Virus record (IMG/VR): IMGVR_UViG_3300025769_000563
Span: 1 to 29,975 of that record
DNA length: 29,975 nt
Origin: a virus
Direction: 5' to 3' (one strand)
The first letter of the stretch is position 1. Each line of letters starts with the position of its first letter. The translations under genes and the position numbers were made by a program. This document shows positions 1-7,770 of the stretch, piece by piece. The notes beneath the pieces were generated by a model. That model saw only the letters and a list, made by a program, of their open reading frames with translations, searched no databases and was not told where the DNA came from.

Positions 1-135
1 GTTGAATACACATCGTCAAATATACAAACTTCATAAACTACTCCGCTAAAATAGTTTGTAATACTAGCTCTCGCTCCTAATCCATCAACTAAAAAATTTC
101 CTGCAGCAGTTTCTGTGTCTGTTTGTAAAACTCCA
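1..135. repeat. Terminal direct repeat, left copy (circular-genome overlap)
   Basis: This 135-bp stretch is repeated at 29841-29975 in the same orientation. The only difference is base 9 (C here, T at 29849). It lies inside the LamG-like gene, and joining the two ends keeps that reading frame intact. The difference changes a Val codon GTG to GTA, so it is synonymous. The simplest reading is that the contig was cut from a circular or circularly permuted molecule of about 29,840 bp. A true short terminal repeat of a linear genome is the alternative. Confidence 0.9.
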
Positions 136-641
136 TCCATCCAAATTCTAATCACATCTCCACTATCTCTAGCTATAACTAAAGTATGATCACTATCTGC
201 AGTAAATATACTCCCTGCATCCATTGTGAAAAGTTTTTGCCCTGAACTATGTTTAATTCCTACAGTTTCTGAATTGTTTAATCTTAAAAAATTATTAGAG
301 CTAGTTATATCTCCGACTAAAACATCATTTCCTGCATCAGCATCCGACACAGTAAATCTCACTCCCATAACATATTCTCCATCCAGAGTAAATTGAGTTC
401 CGATTAAATGATTATCAACTCCATCAAAATCAACACCTCCTTTTGTTCCAACTGATGCCGATAAAGTTGGCTTAGCATTAGCAGTTGGTTGACTCCATCT
501 GTCTGTTGCACCAGCTTTTGCACTTGCCCAATGAGTAACTAAACTTCCATCTGTTGTTATATTACTATTGTGCTGCAGCCAATATACTAAATTCTCCTGC
601 TCATACGTAGGATTCCACACATACGACCGTCCTAGCTTCAT
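1..641 (-). CDS. LamG-like (concanavalin A fold) virion protein, 5' part; continues at 29840-29789
   Basis: Reading from ATG at 641-639 the frame is open to base 1 and, after closing the circle, continues from 29840 to a stop at 29791-29789, giving 230 aa. The sequence shows the usual course of a LamG/concanavalin-A-like jelly roll: VDFDGVDNHLIG near residue 70, YVMGVRFTV, HTLVIARD, IWMDGVLQT and GVVYEVCIFDDVYS near the end. Such domains bind carbohydrates or serve as adhesion or decoration modules on virions. The start overlaps the stop of the 641-919 gene (TAATG), and the stop overlaps the portal start in the same way, so it sits inside the structural operon. Role as a surface decoration or receptor-binding accessory is inferred. 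Confidence 0.8.
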   Translation of the reverse strand, partial: MKLGRSYVWNPTYEQENLVYWLQHNSNITTDGSLVTHWASAKAGATDRWSQPTANAKPTLSASVGTKGGVDFDGVDNHLIGTQFTLDGEYVMGVRFTVSDADAGNDVLVGDITSSNNFLRLNNSETVGIKHSSGQKLFTMDAGSIFTADSDHTLVIARDSGDVIRIWMDGVLQTDTETAAGNFLVDGLGARASITNYFSGVVYEVCIFDDVYS

Positions 642-919
642 TATAACGTGTTATTTTTATAAATTAATGCTAAACCACTAGAAATGGTTATAGCCGTTAT
701 ATTTAAATATAAAGTTGTGCCTGCAGGGTAAGTTAAATGCAACTCACTATCAGTCCCTGTAACATTTGTGCCTGTATCTAAATTAGTAACTACAGTTTGA
801 ACAGGGAAGTGCACCGCATAACAATCCTTTCCTGTAACTGCTCCAGTTCCTGAAACTACTATTTCAACTCCTCCCTTTCCTAATTGTTCTCCTAATAATT
901 CTAATGTTGTATCTGCCAT
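641..919 (-). CDS. Small virion-associated protein, unknown function
   Basis: A 92-aa protein with no charged helices, rich in Thr, Gly and Val, with alternating hydrophobic residues typical of an all-beta fold (for example YAVHFPVQTVV and LYLNITAIT). No signal peptide or membrane segment is evident. It lies between another small beta-rich protein (929-1414) and the LamG-like protein, with a TAATG stop/start overlap to the latter, so the three are probably co-translated. Small beta proteins in this place in flavobacterial phages are usually virion decoration or neck proteins, but that role is only inferred from context. Confidence 0.7.
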   Translation of the reverse strand: MADTTLELLGEQLGKGGVEIVVSGTGAVTGKDCYAVHFPVQTVVTNLDTGTNVTGTDSELHLTYPAGTTLYLNITAITISSGLALIYKNNTL

Positions 920-928
920 AATATAATT

Positions 929-1414
929 TTAATTTGTATATACGTAATTTGTTGATGAGCTTGGCTCATATTTTTGATATTTTATTTGCTCTTGTCCTTC
1001 TGTTTCTGATACATATAATTTTCCCTCATGAACTTTTCCTTGCACAACACCATTGTTATCATTAACAGTTAAAACCTCAGTTTCACTGTTAGGAGCATTA
1101 GTATCATTAATTCCAACAGTTCCAATCCATGCAACTTCATAAACTTCATATGTCCAATATCCATATGGTTTAAAATTTACAGAGCCTCCAAATAAATCAC
1201 CAGTAGCATGGTGGAGAATAGCAATTTCTATTGAGCGATCATTAGTCGTTGCTTCACTTGCTACATAATCTCCATAAGCATATTTAACATTTTTTGTTAA
1301 ATCATTTGTAAACTTAAACAAATAAGCTATTTTGCTTTGTGCTAAACTACTAATTTTGCTTTCTCTCAAACTTAGATTAGCAACTAAATTTTGTCCATAA
1401 GTAACGTGTATCAT
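929..1414 (-). CDS. Hypothetical virion structural protein
   Basis: A 161-aa protein beginning MIHVTYGQNLVANLSL. The middle part (IAYLFKFTNDLTKNVKYAYGDY, then RSIEIAIL and YGYWTYEVYEVAWIG) has the alternating pattern of a beta-sandwich, and the tail is polar (EPSSSTNY). The pattern 'L/YLF.FT...T' followed by 'YE.YE' resembles small proteins common in marine flavobacterial phages near structural genes; I do not know a named family. It is the first gene of the short group after the 52-aa gene, and its start codon follows directly on a 10-bp inverted repeat. A minor virion component is the best guess. Confidence 0.7.
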   Translation of the reverse strand: MIHVTYGQNLVANLSLRESKISSLAQSKIAYLFKFTNDLTKNVKYAYGDYVASEATTNDRSIEIAILHHATGDLFGGSVNFKPYGYWTYEVYEVAWIGTVGINDTNAPNSETEVLTVNDNNGVVQGKVHEGKLYVSETEGQEQIKYQKYEPSSSTNYVYTN

Positions 1415-1416
1415 AC

Positions 1417-1458
1417 TATATAATAGAAAAAAAGTAGTTTTATTTTAATTCTATTATA
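1417..1458 (-). promoter_or_regulatory. Perfect 10-bp inverted repeat just upstream of the 929-1414 gene
   Basis: TATAATAGAA at 1419-1428 and its exact reverse complement at 1449-1458 are separated by 20 bases. In the minus-strand transcript they would form a hairpin ending about four bases before the ATG at 1414. The proximal arm carries the 12-base motif that also occurs at 4056-4067 and 15003-15014. It could be an mRNA structure affecting initiation or a protein-binding site. The stem has only two G-C pairs, so stability is modest. Confidence 0.45.
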
Positions 1459-1558
1459 AGCCGTCTAAGCTGAGTTTTAAGAGATTGCAACAGTATTGCT
1501 AAATACTAATATTAAAACTTTCTAATATTACAATAGCTAAAAATTACTAGAGAAGGTT

Positions 1559-1717
1559 TTAACTATCTTTTTTGCTTTTTTTCTTATCCTCTACTTTGTC
1601 AAAAAACGCTTCTAATTCTAAAATTTCAACTTGATGAGGTCTAACAGTATCAAGCAAAATACTATAACCTTTAATGTTTACAGTGCTTCCGTAATACTCT
1701 TTTTTTAATTTATACAT
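1559..1717 (-). CDS. Small basic protein, 52 aa, unknown function
   Basis: ATG at 1717-1715, stop TAA at 1561-1559. The product starts MYKLKKEYYGSTVNIKG, has a middle part LLDTVRPHQVEILELEAFFD and ends in a lysine-rich tail (EDKKKSKKDS). It is the only credible gene in the gap between the terminator at 1741-1774 and the gene at 929-1414, and the predicted protein has natural composition. The small size, basic tail and place next to capsid/tail genes recall short conserved proteins of Bacteroidota phages of unknown role. It would need its own promoter or read-through of the terminator. Confidence 0.65.
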   Translation of the reverse strand: MYKLKKEYYGSTVNIKGYSILLDTVRPHQVEILELEAFFDKVEDKKKSKKDS

Positions 1718-1740
1718 AGTTTTTTATTTTTCAAATTTAT

Positions 1741-1774
1741 AAAAAAAAAGGGTGACTAATGCCACCCCTTTTCA
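1741..1774 (-). terminator. Strong intrinsic terminator after the capsid/tail-tube genes
   Basis: On the minus strand a GC-rich stem (GGGTGGC / GTCACCC, one G-T pair) closes a four-base ATTA loop and is followed by nine T residues at 1749-1741. The flanking A and T runs could lengthen the stem. It follows the stop of the 1806-2357 gene by about 30 bases. This is the clearest rho-independent terminator in the window and probably ends the main late transcript. Confidence 0.9.
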
Positions 1775-1805
1775 AATATATTAACATTTGATATTTAATA
1801 TTTTA

Positions 1806-2357
1806 CTAAACAATTGTAGTTAAAGTAAAGTTATCAAATGGAACGCTAGTATATTGCGATAGTCTAAAGCACGGAGCTGATTCACTTGAGCTGAACGTTA
1901 AATCGTATCCGTTCATATCGCCAAAACCAGCACCAGAATTAGCAGTCCCAGCAGTTAATTCACATCCATTTTCTACACCAAACGCCCAAATTTCATTCTT
2001 GCTATTTACAGTTTGGTATAATTCAACAAATATAATTAATCTATTTTGTGCTAATAATTTAACTTCATTTCTATCGTCTAAAGATAATTTATGCAATTTT
2101 AAATTTATTGCTCCATCGTAAAATACAGTGCCGTTCTCAACTGAAGCGTTAATAGTCTCAGTCATGCTCGCCTGTCCTTTTGGAATAGCGTATTTAAAAT
2201 ATCCTGTGCTATAGCCTCCTGCTCCTGCTATTTGCGTAACAGCACCATTTGCAGTTGTAACAACAAGATCACTATGTTGAGCAAAGTAAATATTTCTAAC
2301 GCCTGCCATAATGTCCTTGCAGTCTAATCCCCTAGATCTTGTTAATTCACATGCCAT
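1806..2357 (-). CDS. Probable major tail (tube) protein
   Basis: A 183-aa protein beginning MACELTRSRGLDCKDIMAG. The following pattern (a 'VRNIYFAQHSDL' strand, YFKYAIPKGQASMTETI, NGTVFYDGAINLKLHKLSLDDRN, then a LLAQNR.IIFVE strand and a GYDLTFSSSE strand) matches the arrangement in tail-tube or major tail proteins of Bacteroidota siphophages, which often begin MAC. It follows the major capsid gene by 27 bases and is followed by a strong terminator, as expected for a highly expressed virion gene. A highly expressed capsid accessory protein is the alternative. Confidence 0.65.
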   Translation of the reverse strand: MACELTRSRGLDCKDIMAGVRNIYFAQHSDLVVTTANGAVTQIAGAGGYSTGYFKYAIPKGQASMTETINASVENGTVFYDGAINLKLHKLSLDDRNEVKLLAQNRLIIFVELYQTVNSKNEIWAFGVENGCELTAGTANSGAGFGDMNGYDLTFSSSESAPCFRLSQYTSVPFDNFTLTTIV

Positions 2358-2384
2358 GTTTATAATTTTTTATAGGTTAATAAT

Positions 2385-3302
2385 TTAGTCCATTCTAACA
2401 ATGTCCCCTCCTTGTGCGTGCTGGCATCCAGCCGTAAACTTTGCTACAACTCTAACGTTGTCGCTGCCGTCTAGAGTAGACATGTCTAGCATACGTATTT
2501 CTGCGTGGTCGCTAACTAGGTCAGTTCCAAAAAATAAGTTTGATTTTTGAGCTGCCGCCATTTTGTTGTCTACCATGCCAGGGCATACTGCAATTTTGAT
2601 TCCGTTAAACATTGGCTTAAAACCATCTCCCATATTATATAGTCTTTCATATCCAGCAGATGCTTGGTTTTGTAAGTATAATCTGTATGAAGCAACTGAC
2701 ATGTAGATATATAAATCTTCTTTTGTGTAAACTGCAGAAGGTATTGCAGCAACAATAGCATTTAAATCATCATCTATTGAAGTTGCAGTATAAGCAGCAC
2801 CTGCACCACCTGAATTATCAGCTTCTACAATTGCAGTATCATTCTCAAATAAACCATTTCCTGCGTGCATAAATCCAGTAAACTCACCAGCGTTAGAACC
2901 TAATCCAGCCCATATGTTACTCTCTACATGGTCAGCAATAGTATCAGCTAAGTGAGAAACTACAAATGCAGAAAAGTCAGCACTCATATCTCTATTGTGA
3001 GCTCCTGCTCCCATTTGTGCTGCTTGCCAGTCAGCTAATAAATCTTTTTTACATAAATCAACGTTAATCTGTAACGCCTTTGGCTCTAAAACTCTTTCTG
3101 TCAGAGTTAATGTTCCTGCGTCAGTAAAGTCGCAAGTAGCATCAACGATCATTCCAGAATTAGCAACTTTAGTTATGTTTCTTTTGTATTTAACATTTTC
3201 TAAAACTGTTAAAAATTCTAATGATTTAGAGGATTTTAATGCTGCTGCAATATACTGTCCAGCATGTTCCCCTGAATAATTACTAGTAATTGAATATCCC
3301 AT
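2385..3302 (-). CDS. Major capsid protein
   Basis: A 305-aa protein placed directly after protease and scaffold genes and before the tail-tube candidate, the usual capsid position. N-terminal residues (MGYSITSNYSGEHAGQYIAA, then LKSSKSLEFLTVLENVKYKRNI) and the TLTERVLEPKALQINVDLCKKDL strand-helix pattern match HK97-fold capsid proteins of flavobacterial phages. The LYIYMSVASYRLYLQ stretch and the LVSDHAEIRMLDM-type C-terminal part fit the A-domain. Length is normal for the fold. Composition is alanine-rich and GC is visibly higher than in the neighbours, as in strongly expressed genes. An RNA-level signal beyond the A-rich leader is not evident. Confidence 0.85.
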   Translation of the reverse strand: MGYSITSNYSGEHAGQYIAAALKSSKSLEFLTVLENVKYKRNITKVANSGMIVDATCDFTDAGTLTLTERVLEPKALQINVDLCKKDLLADWQAAQMGAGAHNRDMSADFSAFVVSHLADTIADHVESNIWAGLGSNAGEFTGFMHAGNGLFENDTAIVEADNSGGAGAAYTATSIDDDLNAIVAAIPSAVYTKEDLYIYMSVASYRLYLQNQASAGYERLYNMGDGFKPMFNGIKIAVCPGMVDNKMAAAQKSNLFFGTDLVSDHAEIRMLDMSTLDGSDNVRVVAKFTAGCQHAQGGDIVRMD

Positions 3303-3327
3303 TTTTTTTCTTTTTTTTAATTAATTA

Positions 3328-4017
3328 TTAATTTTTGATTTTACTTAGGTTAGCATAAAATCTTTCTCTTGCATCCATTTTACTATAGTCTGCATAGCTA
3401 ACCTCCTCCTTTTTTTCTTTATTAAATTTAGAAACTCTAACCTTTTCTCCTCCAGCTGATTTTTCTATCTCATTTAATCTAGTTTTTAAACTTGATAGCT
3501 CCTCTTTCAATACTTCAGTTAATTCTTTCAGATGCTTGTTCATAGCAACATCCTCAATTTTTTCCTCTACAATAGCAACTGCTATTTCTGCAGCAGCTTC
3601 TGCAACTTCAGGTGTTACCTCATCTCCTGTTGCCTCATCTATTGCCGTAGCAATCTCATCAGTAGCTTGTGTAACCTCATCCGTAATAGCCTCTGCTACT
3701 TCTGTTTCCTCATATTTTTTCTTGTCATCCTCTTTCCCTGCTTCAACTTCCTCCTCTTCCGTCTCATCTTCCATAATTTCTGCAACTGTTCCCTCAGTTG
3801 TTACAGAAAAGCTTTTGCCATCTTCTGTTTTGTATTCTCCAACAGGCAAAGGCATAGTTGAGCCATCTTCAGTTAGAATAGCAATATCTATTCCACTTGC
3901 TAAAGCATCTGCAGAAGATACAATAATTGTGCCATCTTCTAATTTAGCTTGGTATTCCAAAGTAATTTCCTCTGTTTCCAATCCTAAAGCAGATAAAATT
4001 TGTTTTTTAATATCCAT
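3328..4017 (-). CDS. Head scaffolding protein
   Basis: A 229-aa, very acidic protein. The N-terminal part (EYQAKLEDGTIIVSSADALASG, then a short beta stretch ending PVGEYKTEDGKSF) is followed by a Glu-rich linker (ETEEEEVEAG), an Ala/Glu/Thr-rich low-complexity helix, and a C-terminal coiled coil (HLKELTEVLKEELSSLKTRLNEIEK) with a basic tail (ERFYANLSKIKN). Acidic helical proteins with a basic C-terminus between the protease and capsid genes are scaffolds that direct procapsid assembly and are removed by the protease. No second function is visible. The plus-strand frame opposite the Glu/Ala region is also open by composition but is not a gene. Confidence 0.8.
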   Translation of the reverse strand: MDIKKQILSALGLETEEITLEYQAKLEDGTIIVSSADALASGIDIAILTEDGSTMPLPVGEYKTEDGKSFSVTTEGTVAEIMEDETEEEEVEAGKEDDKKKYEETEVAEAITDEVTQATDEIATAIDEATGDEVTPEVAEAAAEIAVAIVEEKIEDVAMNKHLKELTEVLKEELSSLKTRLNEIEKSAGGEKVRVSKFNKEKKEEVSYADYSKMDARERFYANLSKIKN

Positions 4018-4055
4018 AATTCTTATTTAATTTTAAAATTAATACTCATGATTAA

Positions 4056-4067
4056 TATATAATAGAA
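4056..4067 (-). promoter_or_regulatory. Copy of the repeated intergenic 12-base motif
   Basis: The minus-strand sequence TTCTATTATATA occurs exactly here and at 1417-1428 and 15003-15014, each time in a gap upstream of a virion gene. Here the AATAGAA part (4061-4067) also has an inverted partner at 4077-4083. Distance to the scaffold start is 39 bases, long enough for a promoter-like element. A recurrent AT-rich translation leader is equally possible. Confidence 0.35.
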
Positions 4068-4078
4068 TAAATTTAGTT

Positions 4079-4702
4079 CTATTTGATTTTCAAAATTTGT
4101 GCTAGTGCATTTAATAAATCCTCATCCCTAATTTTGCCCATTTTTTGCATAGCATTAACAAAGTAACCTTCTATGCTAAGTCCCTTAAGTTCGCCTGATT
4201 TAATTTTTTGCCACATTTCTTCATTTTGAATTTTCATTTTAACAAACCACGTGCCTAAAGGCAAATCAAAGCCATAAGCTAAACTCTTATCATATTTCAT
4301 ATCTTCTTTAATCCAACTTTCCACAGTTAAAACTCCTCCAACTCTCTGCTCATGTTGATAAGTAGCCTTGTGATGATTATTGTGTTTTAAATACATTTCA
4401 CTTGCTTTTCTAACAGTTTCTTTGCTAAAATATACGTAGTAATTTTCATCAGTATCTGCATTATATCTGTATATATTTTTGTTAGGTATTAACGCTGGAC
4501 TCACTAACATCCTTTTCTCCTCATCTATTTTTGCTAAAGTCAAATTACTTTTTTCTTTATTAAAATAAACAAAGTCCACTTCTATTGCAGGGTCTGTTAC
4601 TAATGAAATTGCATCAATAGCTAACTCCTCATTTTCATCACTTATAACGAGCTCTGTGATCTTAAATGGTTTTTTATATTTCTTTTTTTTCTTTTTTGCC
4701 AT
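4079..4702 (-). CDS. XkdF-like prohead protease
   Basis: A 207-aa protein with a lysine-rich N-terminus (MAKKKKKKYKKP) followed by the XkdF-type putative serine protease domain: ISLVTDPAIEVDFVYFNKE (residues 32-50), YYVYFSKETVRKASEMYL (88-105), HHKATYQHE with His117, LTVESWI (125-131), GTWFVKMKI (150-158) and LKGLSIEGYF with Ser176. His117 and Ser176 are the likely catalytic pair, by analogy with the prohead protease fold. It would cleave scaffold and capsid during head maturation, in keeping with its place directly before the scaffold and capsid genes. The C-terminal modules that often follow this domain in related phages are absent here. Confidence 0.8.
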   Translation of the reverse strand: MAKKKKKKYKKPFKITELVISDENEELAIDAISLVTDPAIEVDFVYFNKEKSNLTLAKIDEEKRMLVSPALIPNKNIYRYNADTDENYYVYFSKETVRKASEMYLKHNNHHKATYQHEQRVGGVLTVESWIKEDMKYDKSLAYGFDLPLGTWFVKMKIQNEEMWQKIKSGELKGLSIEGYFVNAMQKMGKIRDEDLLNALAQILKIK

Positions 4703-4710
4703 AATTATAA

Positions 4711-6876
4711 TTATAAAGTTGATTGTTGTCTAATTCCTTCTAGCTGCTCTTGTGAGTCCGTCATTTCATCTGTAACTACAAAAGCTTTTACTGGTTTTTT
4801 ACTAGGGTCTGCTCCTCCTAAACTAAACGCCCCAGTCGTTGCAGGTTTTGCTGGTTCAGGTCTAGGTGCAGGAGGGCTTGCTCCTCCTCCTCCACTACCT
4901 CCTCCAACATCTTGTGCCATAATTTGTCTTACATTAGCAAGACCAGCCGTGATTGCAGCAGCAGCTGCGATACCTCCTAAAACAGGCCCCACCACTGGTA
5001 TTCCTGACATAGCACCAAATGCACTAGTTGCATTTTTATACGTGTCTATAATAGCTTGTGCTACTGCTATTTTCTTTTGTTTTTGGTTTATTTTCTTTTT
5101 TTCCTTATCTGCCTTAGCTTGTATTTTTTCTTTCTCTCTTTCTGTTAATCCTTCTAACTCTAATTCTTTTCTAGTCCTCTCATCTATCTCAGCTTTCTCT
5201 GCATCCATGTTATCACTAAAAGCACTTAACGTTTGCGACAAAGCATCTAAAGTTGCCTCTATTTGACTTTGTAATAATTCTGCATCTTTTTCTTCTTTTT
5301 CCTTTCTATATTTATCATTAATTTCTTTTATTTGCCTATCTTGTTCCTCTGCTAAATACAATCTTTCTGCAAAGGTTAATGACTCATCCTCTAGTATTTG
5401 TTTAAAATGTGCTTTAACATCATTAATTTCATTTTCTTGGTCTTTTCTACGCAATCTTCTCAACTCCTCCATAGCATCCTCCGAAAATTCTTTACGCTTA
5501 TCTGCTAAAGCTTCATTCTCTTCGTCTATTTTATCTTGTGCATCTTTTGCGATTTTATCTTTCTCATCTTGGACTTTCTGAGCCCTATTAATTTCCATCT
5601 GATCATATTTATCATTAATGGCATCAATAGTCTTTCTCTTAATCTCCTCATCTCTTATTTCTTCTGCTTTTCTTAAAGCATCTTGTCTAGCATATTCTAT
5701 TTTTTTCTTGTTTCTTTCCTCATCATTAGTCTCCTCTAACAGAACTAACTCCTCTTGTAATTTTCTAATATTTTCTAATTGAGTAGCCTCCTCTTTTTTT
5801 CTTTCCTTATATCTCTGTCTTGCTTTCTCTCTTTTCTCTTCTGCCTCTTGCTCATCTTTAATTAACTGTTGTTGAGCTTCTATTAAATCCATAGTAGCCT
5901 CTTCTGCTTGCACTAATTCGTTAATTCTTTTTGTATATCCTGCTTTGTTAAGCTCATTTTGTATCATTCTTTCACTCAGACCAAGTTCTCCTAATCTTTT
6001 TGCATAATCTGCTGCTTTTTGAGTTAAAGCATCTGTTTCTTTCTGAGCATCTGAATATGCTTTATTTAACCTAATCAGTTGTTTTTCTGATTCTGTTTCT
6101 GCATTTTTTAACTCTCTTTGAAAGTTTGCATTTTCTCTTAATGCATCAGTTTGATTTTTTACGCTTTCAGATGCTTTGTCAGCAGCAGCACTAAAATCTT
6201 TTTGTCCTTCTGTTCCTTCATCAGACGCACCAAACCAATCTCCTAAAACTGAAATAAGTGATATAACACCAGCGACAATAGCAACTATTGGTATTGCTAA
6301 TAACGCAACTCTTAAAGCAATCGCAGCGACCGTTGCAGAGCCTTTTGCGACAGTTAAAGCTCCTAATGAACCAGTCATCACAAAATTAGCTGCAGCCGTA
6401 GCTAAAGTCGCTAATCTTCCCTTCCCACTTAGTGCAATAGCAATCTTTTCTTGTATAACTCTTTTTGCAGTTGCTGCCTGCATAGCAGCCTCAGCTAACA
6501 TTCTCACACCCATAGCGATAGCAATCGCTCCTTGCACTCTAGTTTGTAATTCCTGTAACGCTTCTGATTCTGTTCCAAATAATGCCATAGCACCCTGACC
6601 TATTGCAAAACCTCCTGCAATACCTTCTCCCATTTTAACGAAGCTTTCTGCTTTTTGCTGAGCATCTAAGCCCTCCATGTTTCTTTCTAACTCTTTTAAC
6701 TCTCCACTAGCACCTCTTATTGCCTCACTCAATTCCTGAAATCTATCTGAGCCTAAGTCCGTTCCCTCTAACTCAGACCTCATGTCCTGAATCTTCTTAG
6801 TTAGTTCTCCAATATTTTTTACAGGTTTTCTGGTATCTACTACCATTGTAACCTTTGCCGTTGTTCCCTTTGCCAT
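4711..6876 (-). CDS. Tail tape measure protein
   Basis: A 721-aa, largely helical protein. The N-terminal 90 residues resemble the start of phage tape measures (VDTRKPVKNIGELTKKIQDMRSEL-type helix, then GASGELKELERNMEGL). Hydrophobic segments lie near residues 95-125, 180-212 (IPIVAIVAGVISLISVLG) and 625-655 (PVVGPVLGGIAAAAAITAG). A long Glu/Lys-rich coiled coil covers about 230-610, and a Gly/Pro-rich linker precedes the C-terminus. Hydrophobic segments and coiled coil fit the role in setting tail length and passing DNA through the membrane. By the usual rule of about 0.15 nm per residue, the tail would be roughly 100 nm. It is unusual that it follows the baseplate genes and precedes the head genes. 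Confidence 0.85.
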   Translation of the reverse strand: MAKGTTAKVTMVVDTRKPVKNIGELTKKIQDMRSELEGTDLGSDRFQELSEAIRGASGELKELERNMEGLDAQQKAESFVKMGEGIAGGFAIGQGAMALFGTESEALQELQTRVQGAIAIAMGVRMLAEAAMQAATAKRVIQEKIAIALSGKGRLATLATAAANFVMTGSLGALTVAKGSATVAAIALRVALLAIPIVAIVAGVISLISVLGDWFGASDEGTEGQKDFSAAADKASESVKNQTDALRENANFQRELKNAETESEKQLIRLNKAYSDAQKETDALTQKAADYAKRLGELGLSERMIQNELNKAGYTKRINELVQAEEATMDLIEAQQQLIKDEQEAEEKREKARQRYKERKKEEATQLENIRKLQEELVLLEETNDEERNKKKIEYARQDALRKAEEIRDEEIKRKTIDAINDKYDQMEINRAQKVQDEKDKIAKDAQDKIDEENEALADKRKEFSEDAMEELRRLRRKDQENEINDVKAHFKQILEDESLTFAERLYLAEEQDRQIKEINDKYRKEKEEKDAELLQSQIEATLDALSQTLSAFSDNMDAEKAEIDERTRKELELEGLTEREKEKIQAKADKEKKKINQKQKKIAVAQAIIDTYKNATSAFGAMSGIPVVGPVLGGIAAAAAITAGLANVRQIMAQDVGGGSGGGGASPPAPRPEPAKPATTGAFSLGGADPSKKPVKAFVVTDEMTDSQEQLEGIRQQSTL

Positions 6877-6879
6877 ATC

Positions 6880-7770
6880 TTAAAATGTTACACTAATTTT
6901 ATTTGTATAAATCTTTACAACTGCAAACCAGCTGCAATTCACATTATTAACTCCTGTTATTTCTATCCTAAATCTATTATCACTCAACCCCACTGCAACC
7001 GTTCCTGTAGTTCCATTTGAAGAGGTGGTAGTAGTGGTTCCTGCATTATATACGTTCTCAGTCTCTGCACTGCTGCTTACTAAGCATGTTCCTGTTTGAA
7101 CTAAACTTTTATAATGACCTACGGTTCCACTAGCCCCCCCTGTGCATATACCAGTTAAATTAATCTCAAAAAGATTCATGCTTCCAAGTGGTAAATATAT
7201 CTCTTCTGCACGATCACTATCTCCCTGCAAAACCATAACAGAGCCTGTTCTACCTACATTTTGTAATCCCAAAGTATATATGCTTAATTGATGATGTCCG
7301 TGAGAATCTGAGCTATCTCCCTTTCCTCCTCCAATTACAACTTGCCCACTAGCAGTTGCTTTTCCATAACTTCCTCCGATTATACTAGCATTATTTACAT
7401 ATGCCTCTGCATCGTTAGGTTGCAAACCTGCGTAAACAGGGTCGTCAGGCGATATAACATTATTTTGCCCAGCTATAAAACAACCAAAAGCATTATCTAT
7501 AAAATGACTATTTCCTGTAATTAAAGTCCCTTTACTTTTGTTAATTTCATTTCCACTTCCATTATTTAAAAATGTTTCATCATTAGCATTCTCTCTAATT
7601 TGAGCAGAAGGCACATAAGCACAACAAACTCCATTTATATATTCATATCCGTATGCCTCGCAAGTTTTTTGATTAGCTGGTAAATCTATATTAGTTCCAT
7701 CAGTAAAAGTAACTATGCCATTTCTCTTAATATCATGAGGTTTTAATTTAAAATTCTTTCTATTTCTCAT
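6880..7770 (-). CDS. Receptor-binding / tail-fibre-like protein with beta-roll repeats
   Basis: A 296-aa protein. After an N-terminal part with paired cysteines (KTCEAYGYEYINGVCCAY, about residues 35-52) comes a run of short Asn/Gly-rich units (NDETFLNNGSGNEIN, GTLITGNSHFI, GCFIAGQNNVI, ASIIGGSYGKA, GQVVIGGG; about 62-150) like the trimeric left-handed beta-roll of YadA-type heads. A His-rich turn (SDSHGHH) and a beta-sandwich-like C-terminal half follow, with a Thr/Ser-rich stretch near 245. This layout suits a trimeric host-recognition fibre. The start overlaps the stop of the upstream baseplate gene (TAATG). Specific ligand unknown. Confidence 0.65.
   Translation of the reverse strand: MRNRKNFKLKPHDIKRNGIVTFTDGTNIDLPANQKTCEAYGYEYINGVCCAYVPSAQIRENANDETFLNNGSGNEINKSKGTLITGNSHFIDNAFGCFIAGQNNVISPDDPVYAGLQPNDAEAYVNNASIIGGSYGKATASGQVVIGGGKGDSSDSHGHHQLSIYTLGLQNVGRTGSVMVLQGDSDRAEEIYLPLGSMNLFEINLTGICTGGASGTVGHYKSLVQTGTCLVSSSAETENVYNAGTTTTTSSNGTTGTVAVGLSDNRFRIEITGVNNVNCSWFAVVKIYTNKISVTF

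Noticed and set aside
1732-1780. Two TAnnTTTG-like octamers around the terminator
   Set aside because: Neither has a TTTG or TTG at 19-21 bases upstream, so a promoter call is not justified in this AT-rich DNA.
2570-2761. Minus-strand frame of 63 codons inside the capsid gene
   Set aside because: Lies wholly in the major capsid gene in another frame and has unnatural composition.
3536-4030. Long plus-strand frame of 164 codons
   Set aside because: It is the mirror of the Glu/Ala-rich scaffold gene. Its Ser/Ala/Val-rich product is an effect of that composition, and no promoter or neighbour on that strand supports it.
6176-6598. Plus-strand frame of 140 codons opposite the tape measure gene
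   Set aside because: The Ala/Ile-rich product reflects the antisense of hydrophobic helices in the tape measure; no other plus-strand genes exist.
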